Positions 42,828-53,542 of a stretch of 64,000 nt of DNA are shown here, one piece after another. The notes under the pieces are model-generated. The model had not been told where the DNA came from. It saw nothing but the letters and a program-made list of their open reading frames with translations, and ran no database searches. The stretch spans positions 189,143-253,142 of the forward strand of contig BCKT01000003.1 of the NCBI GenBank assembly GCA_003116875.1. Reading direction: 5' to 3'. Origin of the DNA: Takashimella koratensis. Its lineage: Eukaryota > Basidiomycota > Tremellomycetes > Trichosporonales > Tetragoniomycetaceae. Each line of letters starts with the position of its first letter. The stretch's first letter is position 1. The position numbers were made by a program, and so were the translations under genes.

Positions 42828-44551
42828 ATGTCATCCGAAAAGCTTGACACTCCGGACGAGCGAGTCGTCGGCCTCGCCGAGGACACCATCGGCAACACCG
42901 TCGACGACAAAGTCAATGCGAACATCCAGGCCCAGGAAGTCGATATCGTCGAGGCGTCCGAACACGAATACACCGAGGAGCAGTACCGGAAGCTGTTGCG
43001 AAAAATCGATTGGACGCTTCTCCCGCTCATGTGGCTCGCCTACGGTCTTCAGCAGACAGACAAAACGATCACCTCGGTCCAAGCGACCTTCGGATTGCGT
43101 ACGGACACTCATTTGGTCGGCCAGCAATACGCTTGGCTGTCCACCATGTTTTATATCGCCTACCTCATCGGCGAGACACCCGGTAACTTTATGCTCCAGC
43201 GTTTCCACGTCGGACGTACCCTTGGCGGTTTCATGTTCGTCTGGGGCATTGTCGTCCTTTGCATCGCCTTCTGCAAGAACTTTACCCAGTTGATGGTCCT
43301 CCGTACTATCCAAGGCATTGCCGAGTGCACCATCTCCCCTGCGTTCCTCGTCATCACTGCTGCATGGTACCGATCGAACGAGCACGCTCATCGCTCTATC
43401 GTCTGGGGCACCGCCAACGCTGGTTTCGGTACCATCGCCAACCTCATCACCTACGGGATCGGTACTGCGGCTACCAAAGCGGGCAACCCTAACATCGCAT
43501 GGACGTACATGTCTTACTTCCTCGGCGGGTTCACCATCCTCGTCTCGATCCCAGTCTTCTTTGTTCTCGGTACCCCGCGTGAAGTCAAGTGGCTCAACGC
43601 AAGCGAGAAACGTATGGCTATCGCTCGTGTCATCGCCAACAAGACCGGAAGTGACAACGAGAGGCGACCGGTGAACTGGGTTCACGTCAAGGAGACGTTT
43701 ATCGACCCCCAGACCTACTTCCTCTTCTTCTGTGTCTTCGTCGGATCCCTCCCCAACGGCGGTATCACCACTTTTGGTAACATTGTGTACACGTCGTTTG
43801 GCTTCTCCTCTCTCGACACTATTATCAAGGGTACTTTGCCCCAGAACATCTTCTCCGTCTTCTGGTTCCTCCTCGTCGGCTACATCACCATGTACCGCAA
43901 GGCTCTTCGATGTGAGTTGAGGTGATGATACCAACGTTCATGGGATCATCTCGCTGACCTACTGCAGTCTACTTTATGCTTTTCTCCCTCGTCCCCGCGT
44001 TTGTGGCCCTCCTCGTCCTCGGCCTCCTTCCCTCCAAGGCCGAGTACCTCTGGATCAAATGGGGTATGATGTTCATGTCCGTCACCGCCAACGTTGTCGG
44101 TCTCATGCTGTGGACTTTTGTCCCTTCCAACGTTGCTGGCCGCACGAAGCGAACCGTCACCCAGGCGTGAGTCCACTTCCACTCACCACCACACGCCTTA
44201 CTCTTTCCGTTCCACCTTGCTTTGCTCTTCGTCTGACTCTACATCTAACTGACCTACCCCAGTGTCCTCTTCGCGGCCTACTGCAGCGGCAACGCCGTCG
44301 GTGCGCAAATCTTCCAATCCAGCGACGCACCGCTGTATCACATCGGTTTGACCGTCTGCGCCGTCATGTACGGGTTCGAGTTCTTCCTCCTCGTCGCTTG
44401 GCGTCTCTACTACGTTTGGATGAACAACCGCCGTGACAAGATCGTCGCCAAGCTGGGCATCACGGCCGAGCAGAGCGAACACCAAGGTCGTCTCAACGCC
44501 GAGGCCGATATGTCGGACTGGTCCAACATTCATTTCCGATACACCCTCTAG
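42828..44551 (+). CDS. MFS transporter, Dal5-type (anion:cation symporter)
   Basis: Exons 42828-43911, 43968-44166, 44263-44551; 523 residues. Long acidic N-terminal tail, then LRKIDWTLLPLMWLAYGLQ and QTDKTITSVQATFGL, GETPGNFMLQRFHVGRTLGG, IQGIAECTISPAFLVITAAW, and further hydrophobic segments to twelve. Fungal ACS/Dal5 family; typical substrates are carboxylates, ureides and vitamins. The C-terminus is cytosolic and charged (EADMSDWSNIHFRYTL). Divergent from the alpha/beta hydrolase and convergent with the FAH-family gene. Substrate unknown. Confidence 0.88.
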
Positions 44552-44744
44552 ATGCGACTTGGGGTTCTCAGAGTTGTTAGGCTTGGCGTTATGAGATGAT
44601 CAGAGAGATAAGCTTGTTGGTAGAGGTCAAGTTGAGAGTGACTGTCAGGACGAAATAGTTAGAGTATAAATACACTGCTCCCGTTCCTTTTGTATGGAGA
44701 AATGCATCGATGCTCCTTGATGGTAAACGGTCATTGTGACTGGT

Positions 44745-45904
44745 TTACTTCTCCTCAACAATGCGGTTGACGAGGGTTCCAACGCCATGAGAGACGAACA
44801 CTCGGAACTCGTCGCCGTCTTTCAAGATACGACGCGGCTCAGCGGACCATCCAACGCCTGCGGGAGTGCTGTGAAATGTCAGTATTGCTTCCTCGACCTA
44901 AACAACAAGCTAAGATGCAAGGACTCACCCGGTGATGATAATAGTGCCAGGCTTAAGAGTGGTACCCTGGGATAAGAAGGAGATGATCTTGGGAATGGAG
45001 AAGATCAAGTCGCTGCGGGAGTACCATCGAGTCAGCTCTGCCGTCTAGCTTGGTACAAAACCACGGTCGGGATGGGTCAAGATATGATTCTCTGACTCAC
45101 TCCAAGCCGCTTGACTGAACGACGGTGCCGTTGAGCTCGCCCTTGATCTTGACCTCCTGAATCGCCTTGACTTGTTCCTTGGGGACAGCCGCGGGGCCAA
45201 TGGGACAAGCGCCGTCGAACGACTTGGAGTAGCACCATTGGGACTGAGCAAACTGGGCGACGCGAGAAGAAATGTCGTTGGCAGCGGTGTATCTGCCCAG
45301 GCCAAACAGTCAGCACGTCTCGTCCTTTGAACTCAATGAAACACGGCTTGACTCACCCCCAGAGGTAATCCAGCGCTTCGGCTTCGGAGACATTCTTAGC
45401 TGCTTTACCAACGATCAACACGACTTCCGATTCGTAGTCTGCTGCGTTGTCGGCGACGACGGATTTGGGGATCACTGTTGAGGCTGGGTACGGGTCTGCG
45501 AGTGCTCCTTCTGGTTTCAAGAAGAGAGTCGGGACATCTGGGAGAGCCATGTTGACTTCCTTGGCGTGGTTAACGTAGTTAAGGCCGATACATCGGATCG
45601 TCCCGACCTCTTCCTGCGCAAGGGGGCTGAGTAGGCGAGAAACGGTCTCGACTCGGTCGGTACGCTCGCCAGGGGAGAGAATTGAGGTTCCGGAGAAGAC
45701 AGAGACTTCGATAGGGGTGGAAGAGAGAGAGGCGAGTCCGACATCGAGAGAAGGGTCAGTGGGCTCGCCGATGAGTGGGGTGGGAGAAGAAGTGGGAACG
45801 AATCGCACAAGTCGGGTGAAAGTGGACATTGTCGCTTTGGAGAAGGGTGAAACGATTGTGCGGCGGGCAGATTGGGACAGTCGAGAGAGTCTCGATGAGA
45901 GCAT
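44745..45904 (-). CDS. fumarylacetoacetate-hydrolase (FAH) family protein, probably mitochondrial
   Basis: Exons 45904-45357, 45292-45101, 45012-44929, 44868-44745; 315 residues. The FAH domain shows [30 protein letters not shown], the metal-ligand stretch [41 protein letters not shown] and GTIIITGTPAGVG. Members hydrolyse or decarboxylate 2,4-dioxo acids (acylpyruvase, oxaloacetate decarboxylase, hydratases). Residues 1-25 are rich in Arg and Ser without acidic residues, a mitochondrial-type presequence, and a second Met at residue 26 could start a cytosolic form. Divergent from the small gene at 46387, which has the same arrangement. Confidence 0.88.
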
Positions 45905-46386
45905 TTATCAAGTCAGGAGAGAAGGTAGAAAAGTGAGTCGCAAAACCGGTCCTAGATAGTGTCGACGGCGGTGGAAATGTTCAGAAAGACAGAGAGAGCT
46001 TAGCCCGGCTGGCGGTCGGAAAGCGATGGCGACGAATAGGGTGAAGGTTGCGATATTTCCGGGGCCGCCAGTGGGGCAGGTCTCCTATGGTGCGCAGGGA
46101 CGTAGAGCGCAGGGCGTGGGCGGCCAAAGGGGAAACAAGCAAGCGGGGACTTGAAAGCTACCGAGGGGGACCAACTCGCCGCTTTCGGCCGGCCGGAACG
46201 TGACCCGCGAGATCCGGTTAACCACGGGTCTCGTCTCGTCTCGTCTCGTCCAGTTGCCCGCTTGCTCTTTCCCCCTTGCTCCCTTGTCCACGTCCACGTC
46301 CACTCAACGTCCATCGCTCAATCCTTGTCGCGTGCATCCGGGACCCATCGATACTGCTTGCTCGCTAGATGACGTCGGTATAACTC
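45905..46386. promoter_or_regulatory. divergent promoter of two mitochondrial-type genes
   Basis: 482 bases between starts. It holds four perfect tandem copies of TCTCG at 46229-46248. No TATA box stands out. Confidence 0.5.
46229..46248. repeat. short tandem repeat, (TCTCG)x4
   Basis: Four uninterrupted 5-bp units in the divergent intergenic region; pyrimidine-rich on the plus strand, about 140 bases before the plus-strand start codon. Confidence 0.8.
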
Positions 46387-47108
46387 ATGTTCCATCTTTC
46401 AACTCTTCGACAAGTTCAAACTCGTCACTTCATTGCTCGTTTAGCCGTATCTCAACAACTCTTACTTCGCGCAATGTCGACAAAGGCCCCTGTTAACCTC
46501 GTTTCTGTCAACACGGTCCCAGAGCGGGCGAAGAAGGTGATCGGGCAGGTGATCGAAAACGTCAAGGACAAGTACACCATCGTGCATGCCGGAAACTCTG
46601 AGAGTGAGTACAGTGGGGTGAAGGTGGAGATGAAGGAGAGTAGGGAAGGGTGACGATGAATGCTGACAATTCTAGCTATCGAAGGTGTCAAGCCGCTTCT
46701 GCTCTCTGTACAGCCTCCACCCGGTATCTTGGTGAGTGCAAGCTCTTGCGCACCGGCGAATGTTTCTCTTGTGATGCTGCAGATACTGACTTACTATCCA
46801 GTTCTGCGCTTCCATGGTACGTCGCTTAGCGAGCTTTTCATCGCCCGAAAGAGTTGTACCTCAGCTTCATGACGCATTGCCTCCGAGCAGCCCAACATCT
46901 ATCATTCCCTCTCTGAACATGTGGAGAAAGTGCTGACCACCCACAGTGGACGCCCGAGCAGCAAGAAGAGATCCAGAAGATCGCACGCGAGACGATCCCA
47001 GGTATCAAGACTCACGGGATCCCTACGGGTCTTCAGGTCAAAGTTGGGCCCGAGGGAGTTGTCAAATATCTCATGGAGCAGATTGACAATGTCATGGCTG
47101 AGCCATGA
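46387..47108 (+). CDS. small conserved-looking mitochondrial protein, unknown family
   Basis: Exons 46387-46603, 46676-46731, 46802-46816 (15 nt), 46947-47108; 149 residues. The first 29 residues (FHLSTLRQVQTRHFIARLA and on) are basic and lack acids, as in mitochondrial presequences; Met30 could start a shorter cytosolic form. The mature part reads VNLVSVNTVPERAKKVIGQV, IVHAGNSETIEGVKPLLLS, ILFCASMWTPEQQEEIQKIA and LQVKVGPEGVVKYLMEQID. I do not recognise the family. The 15-nt exon codes FCASM, and without it the frame is kept, so skipping would delete five residues only. Divergent from the FAH-family gene. Confidence 0.72.
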
Positions 47109-47442
47109 GCAGTGTGGTCTTCGAAGGTAACGGGAGAAGAGAAAGAGGACATGAGAAGGTCGGAGCAGCACAATACGATCCTTTGCATGATGCCCTCGTG
47201 AAGTTGGGGACGATGGGGACGGTACAATGTGGAAATATCATATGCAGGAACAAGAGTTTAACCTTTCCCCATTGAACAGGACATCAAGCTCATACTGAAC
47301 ACCTCGGGACGCGAGGCTGATGTTTGCTGTACCTCAACGAGACGGGGCTTGCTCGATTACATCGTTGACAGATTGGTCGGGAACAAGATTTTCCTACACG
47401 CCGTCAGCAGACAACTTGAAACCACTAGTTCAGAACCAGGAC
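47109..47442. other. convergent 3' intergenic stretch
   Basis: About 330 bases between two stop codons; expected to hold both polyadenylation regions. No gene recognised. Confidence 0.4.
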
Positions 47443-50400
47443 TTACCACATATCGTCATCACCCACTGGGAACAAGATATCGTTCATCTGAGGCTGCATC
47501 TGCGTCTGTTGTTGCTGCATCAACTGCTGGCTGTGATTCTGGTTCTGATTTTGGTGGGTTTGATGCATGGTCTGACCGAACACATCGCCAAGGTTCATCG
47601 AGAACGATTGTGAGACATCGAGCATGTTGTTCGGAGCTTGGTTCCAAAGTTGATCCTGGATGATCTCTTGAGCTGATGGCATCATCCAGTTCTGGAGAGA
47701 GGTCGTGTCCATGCCTCCGAAGTAGTGAGGGCCCGTGCTAGCCTGTGTACTTGTGCTGCTACCCGTATCGTGGTGGTTGGTATTGGCGGCAGAACTAGGG
47801 GCCGTCACATTCCCGCTGGTGTTGAGGTTGGTATTCGCGTTGTTGCTGGTGTTGTTGGGTCCATTTGTGCCGAGAGCACCAGCATTGCCAGCTGTCGACT
47901 GTAAAGGAGAGACTAGGGACGAGATCTGCCATTCCGGGGAGATCCCACTCAATAGGTGTTTCGCCAGTCGGTGCATGTACGCCGGCATGTCGTCTGAGCT
48001 GCGCGATGCGTCCTCTGTCGAGCTCCGAATCGCAGAGAGACTCCGGATGACGCGTTCTCGGTCAACCGGAGTCATCGAGACGATATTCTGAGACTGAGTC
48101 AGCTTTGCATCTTCGTTATCGTAAGAAAATGGTTTCAACCCACTTTGACGAGCCATACCGAGGTCACGGCTAAGGCGACCCAAACTAGGTTGAAGCAAAA
48201 CGGTAAGAGCGCCGGCTGAACAAACCCGTCCTGGAATACTGTGGCCACACCGAGCGCCGCGTCGATACACTCGGTGAACGCAAAGGCCAGCGGCGTAGGT
48301 TCCAGTCCACCTTCGTTTCGGTACCGTGCATGGAAGAGGAGTCGGTACTCTGAGATATGGAAGAGGTAGAATGCGTCACAGAGTCGGATCGTCGAGATCT
48401 GTTCGGATCGGAAGTTGAACTCGTCTGTGGACGAATCAGCAACGATTCATTGGCTAACCTAAGAAAAGGCAGTTTATGAGCGAGCAGCACTCACCATTCT
48501 TCTCCAACCACTTTGATCGCCACCGTTTCCACTCTGCCTCAATCATCGCCAACACCCTCAGATTAGCTGGGTTCCCATTCATCCCAGCCAGCGCGTCCGC
48601 ATAGAGTCGACACATTCGGCTGAAGGTAATCCACGGTGCGAGCGTCGATTCGCCAGGGCAGGATATCTGGGGGTGCTCGGTCGCCCATTCTGCTGGGTCA
48701 TCGAGCTCTTCCCCAATCATGCGGGGGAGAGAGTGGTGAATTGCAAGGCTGGTTCGTGTTAGCGGTGGATCCTTGAGCAAAGCGATAGCAGACGACCTTA
48801 CTGATAGTCCGCGATGATAAGATCTGTTTGACAAACCGTCAATAGAGTCGTCAAGATGCCAAGGAGGATAGAGGAAGCAGTTTACTTACTCGACCAGGCT
48901 CGCTCATGATTCAAAACCTCCCTCGCCTTGCGTTCATTTCGCGGCAACGGTCTTGGCCCTCTCACATTCAACCGTAACTCCTGAGCCATCCTGATCGCGT
49001 ACCCAACTCTCCTCCAACTCGTCCCATCATCCGCCTTCTTCCAATGCGTGAGCAGTAAAATCGCCTGAACAATCTCCAAGCTGCAGAGCCCGAACTCAAC
49101 CGCTTGGCCCAACAGCTTGTTGGCGAGCATCAGGCAGGAGGTGTATTGTTTCGGTCGGATCACTTTGGCGGTGACGGTGAGGATGGATGTGAAAAGGAGG
49201 GAGGATCGTTCACGACATGATGTGGCTGTATGCACGACGGGGTCGAGAATGGCGACAGTTACGTTCAAGTGATCAAAATAGCTGAAGGGATGGATTTAGC
49301 GAAAGCGCAGGTGAGTAAAGAGATGAACCTACTACTTGAAGAGCTCAAATGCATCGCCCTCCTGAAGCAGACCCGCAGTGATTGGGTCTGGGCAGTCTTG
49401 TCGCAGAACCCTGTTGAACGCGGAAAGTCCCCCGGGCGATGTGTCTGTCGTTGCTGAAGGAGGTAGTTTTCCCGTCCCAGACATATAAGCTGAGGCTTCC
49501 TCAGCATTCCGCTCGAATCACTTCAAATCCCGAAGAGCTCACGAGAAGAGTCACCCTCGATGGGTACGACATGTGAGAACTGAATATCAACTCTGCTTGC
49601 GGCTGATCGAGTAGGGGCAAATGGAGGCGCTTGGCCTTGAGGCTGCTGAGACGAAGATGCAGGGAGAGGCGGGGGGGCTTTCGATTGCGATATGGAATGC
49701 GACCTAGGATGCATTTGGCCTTGTGCTGGGGCGAATGATTGAGACTGCGGGTTCACAAGCGACATGGACGTACGGTGTCGGCTGCTGGTACCGACGTTGA
49801 TCGAGTCATCAAACCCAGTGTTCACGTGTCCCGTGTTCGTTGAGTAAAGCGGGTCAGAGAACGGCTTGTGCTCGTCCTCTCTCAACCCAAGTCCACCAGC
49901 TCCCGCGCTTGTCGATGGTCCGCCCGAGCTGGTTGATCCACTCCCAAGATCAAGCGCCAACGTCCGTGCCGCGTCAACTTCGTCTGGGTTTTTACGTTTC
50001 CGGCCTCGGTTGTGTTTTTTGTATTTGCAGTCAAGGCGGTGCGAGGTGCATCGCTTGCAGACAGAGTCTTCGCCGAGTGTCTGACACTTGCGCTATGAGG
50101 AGTCAGCGAGGTGATCGATGGAATTAGGAAGCGAAGAAGATGAGATGAGGTTGGGGTGGGGTGAAGATCTTGGGGGGACAAAGTTTGGGACCGGACCGCG
50201 AATCGCCGGAGAGCAATGACTCACTTTAGCTGCTCGACAAGGTAAACAGCTGACCTTGCTGAGAGTTGAGAGATGCGGTTAGTACATGAGTAGAAAATGT
50301 GAGAATGGTGGTGTTTGACATGATAGGTATGCAGAGATGGATGCAAGTCTGAGTTGACTCACGCCGATGGCTTTGCGCTACCTAGTTGAGAGAGGTCCGG

Positions 50401-50451
50401 AGATGGCGACGGCGAATCTGCCTGAACTTTTTCGTCATCCGACGAATCCAT
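47443..50451 (-). CDS. Zn2Cys6 transcription factor with Asn/Gln-rich C-terminus
   Basis: Nine exons: 50451-50363, 50258-50225, 50092-49543, 49489-49333, 49281-48890, 48823-48802 (22 nt), 48748-48495, 48424-48144, 48087-47443; 807 residues. The zinc cluster is split by an intron: KVSCLPCRAAK then RKCQTLGEDSVCKRCTSH and RLDC, followed by a basic patch (KKHNRGRKRKN). The middle homology region shows FDHLNVTVAILDPVVHTATS, LGQAVEFGLCSLEIVQAILL and MAQELRLNVRGPRPL. The C-terminal 150 residues are Asn-, Thr- then Gln- and Met-rich, a typical activation region. Divergent from the DUF3500 gene across 617 bases, which may be its target. Confidence 0.86.
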
Positions 50452-50753
50452 CGCTCCCTCGATGAAACAAGTCGCAGTTGGTATCTGACCTTTGACCTCG
50501 GATGACTACGGGACGATGGGATGGTGGCCTGCTTGAAAGTCCGGGATGTACCGAGAGGGTGATGGTTGGTTGAGCCGACAAAGTCTTGCTCGGGAGATTT
50601 CTGTGTGGTCGGCAGAGGTAGCGGCAGCGACTAGACAGCCAAGAGGACACGAGCGAAAGCGCAGCAGTCGTCAGATTCGCACGAGGCGGTCCCGTGACCG
50701 AACGTCTGGGATGTGATGGGGCTGTGAGGTGAGGCTCGGTCGAGCCTGGCTGT

Positions 50754-50785
50754 GGGGTGGTGGGTGGTGGGTGTTGGGCGGTGGG
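50754..50785 (+). repeat. seven-base-period G-run array, possible G-quadruplex
   Basis: GGG runs begin at 50754, 50762, 50769, 50776 and 50783, separated by four bases each (TGGT, TGTT, CGGT). Five runs with loops of four fit the standard intramolecular G-quadruplex pattern on the plus strand. Confidence 0.6.
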
Positions 50786-51011
50786 TGGTGGTGAGGGGCG
50801 GATGTCGATGGATGTGGGTCAACAGAGTTTGGTGCAGAAACAAGTCGCCGCAAGGTAAGGGATTAGGGATGGTCGTCTGGTTTCTAATGGATCGGAGAGG
50901 TCATCCTAATGCGCTTGGATGATTTTGTAATCACCTCGTCGCATCGCCCCTTGGACCCGGCCCAGAAACGATCCGAGGCAACAGCCGACACCGGGCCAAG
51001 AGACAGCACAG

Positions 51012-51018
51012 TATATAA
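51012..51018 (+). promoter_or_regulatory. TATA box candidate (TATATAA)
   Basis: Consensus TATA element about 50 bases before the DUF3500 start codon, with pyrimidine-rich sequence between. Confidence 0.5.
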
Positions 51019-51068
51019 CCTGCTACTCTCTCAACTCTGCTTCACCTCCCCCTTCATCTCATTTCGCC

Positions 51069-52639
51069 ATGGTCTCTGCCCCCGTCAACTCTGGGTTCAT
51101 CCTCACCGACGACCCCTCGACCCCACGGACCGACGCGACCGTCTCGTTCCGAGACATCCTCCCTAAACCCGACCACCCTCGTATCGCCGGTATCCACTCT
51201 CACTCTGCTATCTCATGGTGTCAGTCCCGTCGCGATGTCCCGGCCCCAGCATGGTTGATCAACCGGCTGGACATTGCCAACATCGAGAGGCCTTACAAGG
51301 GGTTCTCAGCGGACGGACACCCGGACCCGAGCTTGATCAAATACGAGCTAGATGAAGGAGCACCCGTTGAGGCTGCCGTTGAGGCGGTCGATAGGTTGCT
51401 AAAAGGTATCACCGAGGACGAGAGGAAAGAGGTAGTCAAGGGGGATGTGGAGAGTGATGACGAGTTCAGAGCTTGGTCCAACCCAGAGCTCTACGTGAAC
51501 CCAGGTGAGTCAAAGCTGTAAATGATCCCTTTGCCCTGCTAAGCTCTCTCTGCAGGTGGTATTCGCCTCGACGAGGCGTCGGAGCAAACCCAGGCACTCG
51601 TGCACGATGTCCTTAAAGCTTCTCTCTCCGAAGACGGATACACCAAAGCTCTCGGTTGTACACTTACCAACCACTTTCTCGGCGAGCTCGTCGACGGTCT
51701 CTCGGTACTCAACAAGCACTCTTACAACTTTCGCCTTTTCCTTCCTGCTTCTTCATCCCCTTCCTCGCCTCGCCGCGCGAGCGTTACGCAGCCATGGGGG
51801 TGGACGTTTTTCGGACACCACCTTTGTCTTGCCGTCACGTTTGTTGGGAAGCGCATGGTCGTGGGTCCGACATTCATGGGTGCCGAACCGGATAGAATCG
51901 ATGTGGGACCTCACGCCGGGTTGAGGCTGTTCAGCCACGAAGAGGTCAGGGCGCTGACGCTCATGCGTGAGCTGTCGCCTGAGAGCCAGAAGCGCGCGCA
52001 AATAAGTGAAGGGATGGACTGTGCTCATGGGCTACCAGAGGATCGCTGGAACCCCTTCGACGAAAGGTGAGCCCGCGTGTTCTCTAACTCTTGTTTCTCG
52101 TCTCGAAGACTAAATCTGAGTCTCAGACACCTCGGTGGAGCGCACCAGGATAACCGAGTAGTGCCATATGAAGGATGTCCGATCTCCGCATTTACAGAGT
52201 CTCAGAAAGAAGAGATCTACGCCATTCTCAAGGCGTTCAACATCTACCTACCCCCAGGTCCGCTCGAGCACAAGATGCGTAGGCTCAAGCAGTTCGAGGA
52301 CCAAACGTATTTCGCGTGGATTGGCAAGTTTGGGTTAGGCGATCCATATTATTTCCGAATTCACTCGCCAGTGACTTTCTGCGAGGTGAGCATTGGGTAC
52401 AGGACTCCTTGATAGCGCATGACTGACTGTTGTCCAACTACAGTTTGACTTCCACTGTGGTAGTGAGTGACGAACTGCGTTAATGAGTCGAAGCAGTCGC
52501 TGACACGCCCCGTCTAGTCTTCCTCACCAACACTTCGCCCGCCAAATGTCACGTTCATACGGTCAACCGCTTGCCCAACTGCGAAGACTACGGCAAGGCC
52601 CTTATCCAGCAGTGGAAGAAGGAGACGGGTGAAGCTTGA
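51069..52639 (+). CDS. DUF3500 family protein
   Basis: Exons 51069-51504, 51556-52066, 52127-52385, 52444-52462 (19 nt), 52518-52639; 448 residues. The DUF3500 signals are WGWTFFGHHLCLAVTFVGK, VGPTFMGAEPDRI, GPHAGLRLFSHEE in the centre, and FDFHCGIFLTNTSPAKCHVH and NRLPNCEDYG at the end. The conserved His residues suggest a metal or small-molecule site, but no biochemical role is established to my knowledge. An N-terminal extension of about 150 residues carries an acidic segment. The short fourth exon holds the FDFHCG part of the motif. No signal peptide. Confidence 0.85.
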
Positions 52640-53542
52640 TGGCGTGGAGGATTAGGATTCTTGACCTATATACGAGAGCATGTATGATTCCGGCTGTTAT
52701 GATACAACGCTGTTCGATAGTGTCATTGAACTTTCTGCAAACACCGAGACAGTCTCCCTTCCTGCTGAGAGAGCTTTTTGACGACAATGTCTAGCATCGT
52801 CAATGGTCTGGGTTGTTGCAATTGCTCCCGGCAAGCGGCAGTAAACGGCCCGTTGTCTCCGAAAATGTCACGTGATATCCCCCCCTCGCGATTCCCAGAA
52901 AGGAGGCACCTCGTCTCCGCGACTCGCCCCAGGCTGGGGTTTGTCACTCCAAGCCAAACTCAACTGCGAGGTTCTCGAGGTCTTGACCCAACTGAAGGCG
53001 GGGTTCATCACTCGCCAATTGATACAACCGGACTGAAACGAGCGGACATATCTTACCCCGCACGTCCCTTGCGTCGACGTCTCTCAAATCCCCGCAAAAT
53101 TGTAACCGCATTGACCGAAACCGCCTATGCGGGGAAAACAACCACGCAGCAACCTACACCACAATGTGCGCAATGGGTTGGCCAAGTCGCCGACGAGCGC
53201 GGCCAGGATAGCGGGATCGTGATGGGGGCCACGAGGTCAGAAGGACCAAGGGCCCAGGGCATCGCGGCGGCGCGGTGCGGTAGAGACCGGGACTAGCCGA
53301 CAGAACAGGGCCCAAAAATGGTTAGAGAAGAACGACCGGTCTGTGGGTTCATATGGGTTGAAGAACCGATCTCATACTTGATTGCTTGGATATATCATCG
53401 CTCAACCCAGTCTCGCTATCGCCAGTGACTTGTACATACCTCTCCCACCGGCAGTGCTCTGCTCATACACACCCAGACGACATTGGCTTGGAGAAACCGA
53501 CAAAGAGAGAGGTCAACAACAGCCTTATCACGACTAGCCAAC
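52640..53542. other. intergenic spacer
   Basis: About 900 bases between two plus-strand genes; holds the 3' end of the DUF3500 gene and the promoter of the monooxygenase. Open frames present lack splice support or motifs. Confidence 0.4.

Larger units (their letters stand above)
50452..51068. promoter_or_regulatory. divergent promoter, Zn2Cys6 regulator / DUF3500 gene
   Basis: 617 bases. Contains a G-run array at 50754-50785 with a seven-base period and a TATATAA at 51012-51018, about 50 bases before the DUF3500 ATG. Confidence 0.55.

Noticed and set aside
42831..43934. Long minus-strand open frame opposite the Dal5-type transporter
   Set aside because: Antisense shadow rich in Glu/Asp/Val, no motif, while the plus strand has an unmistakable transporter.
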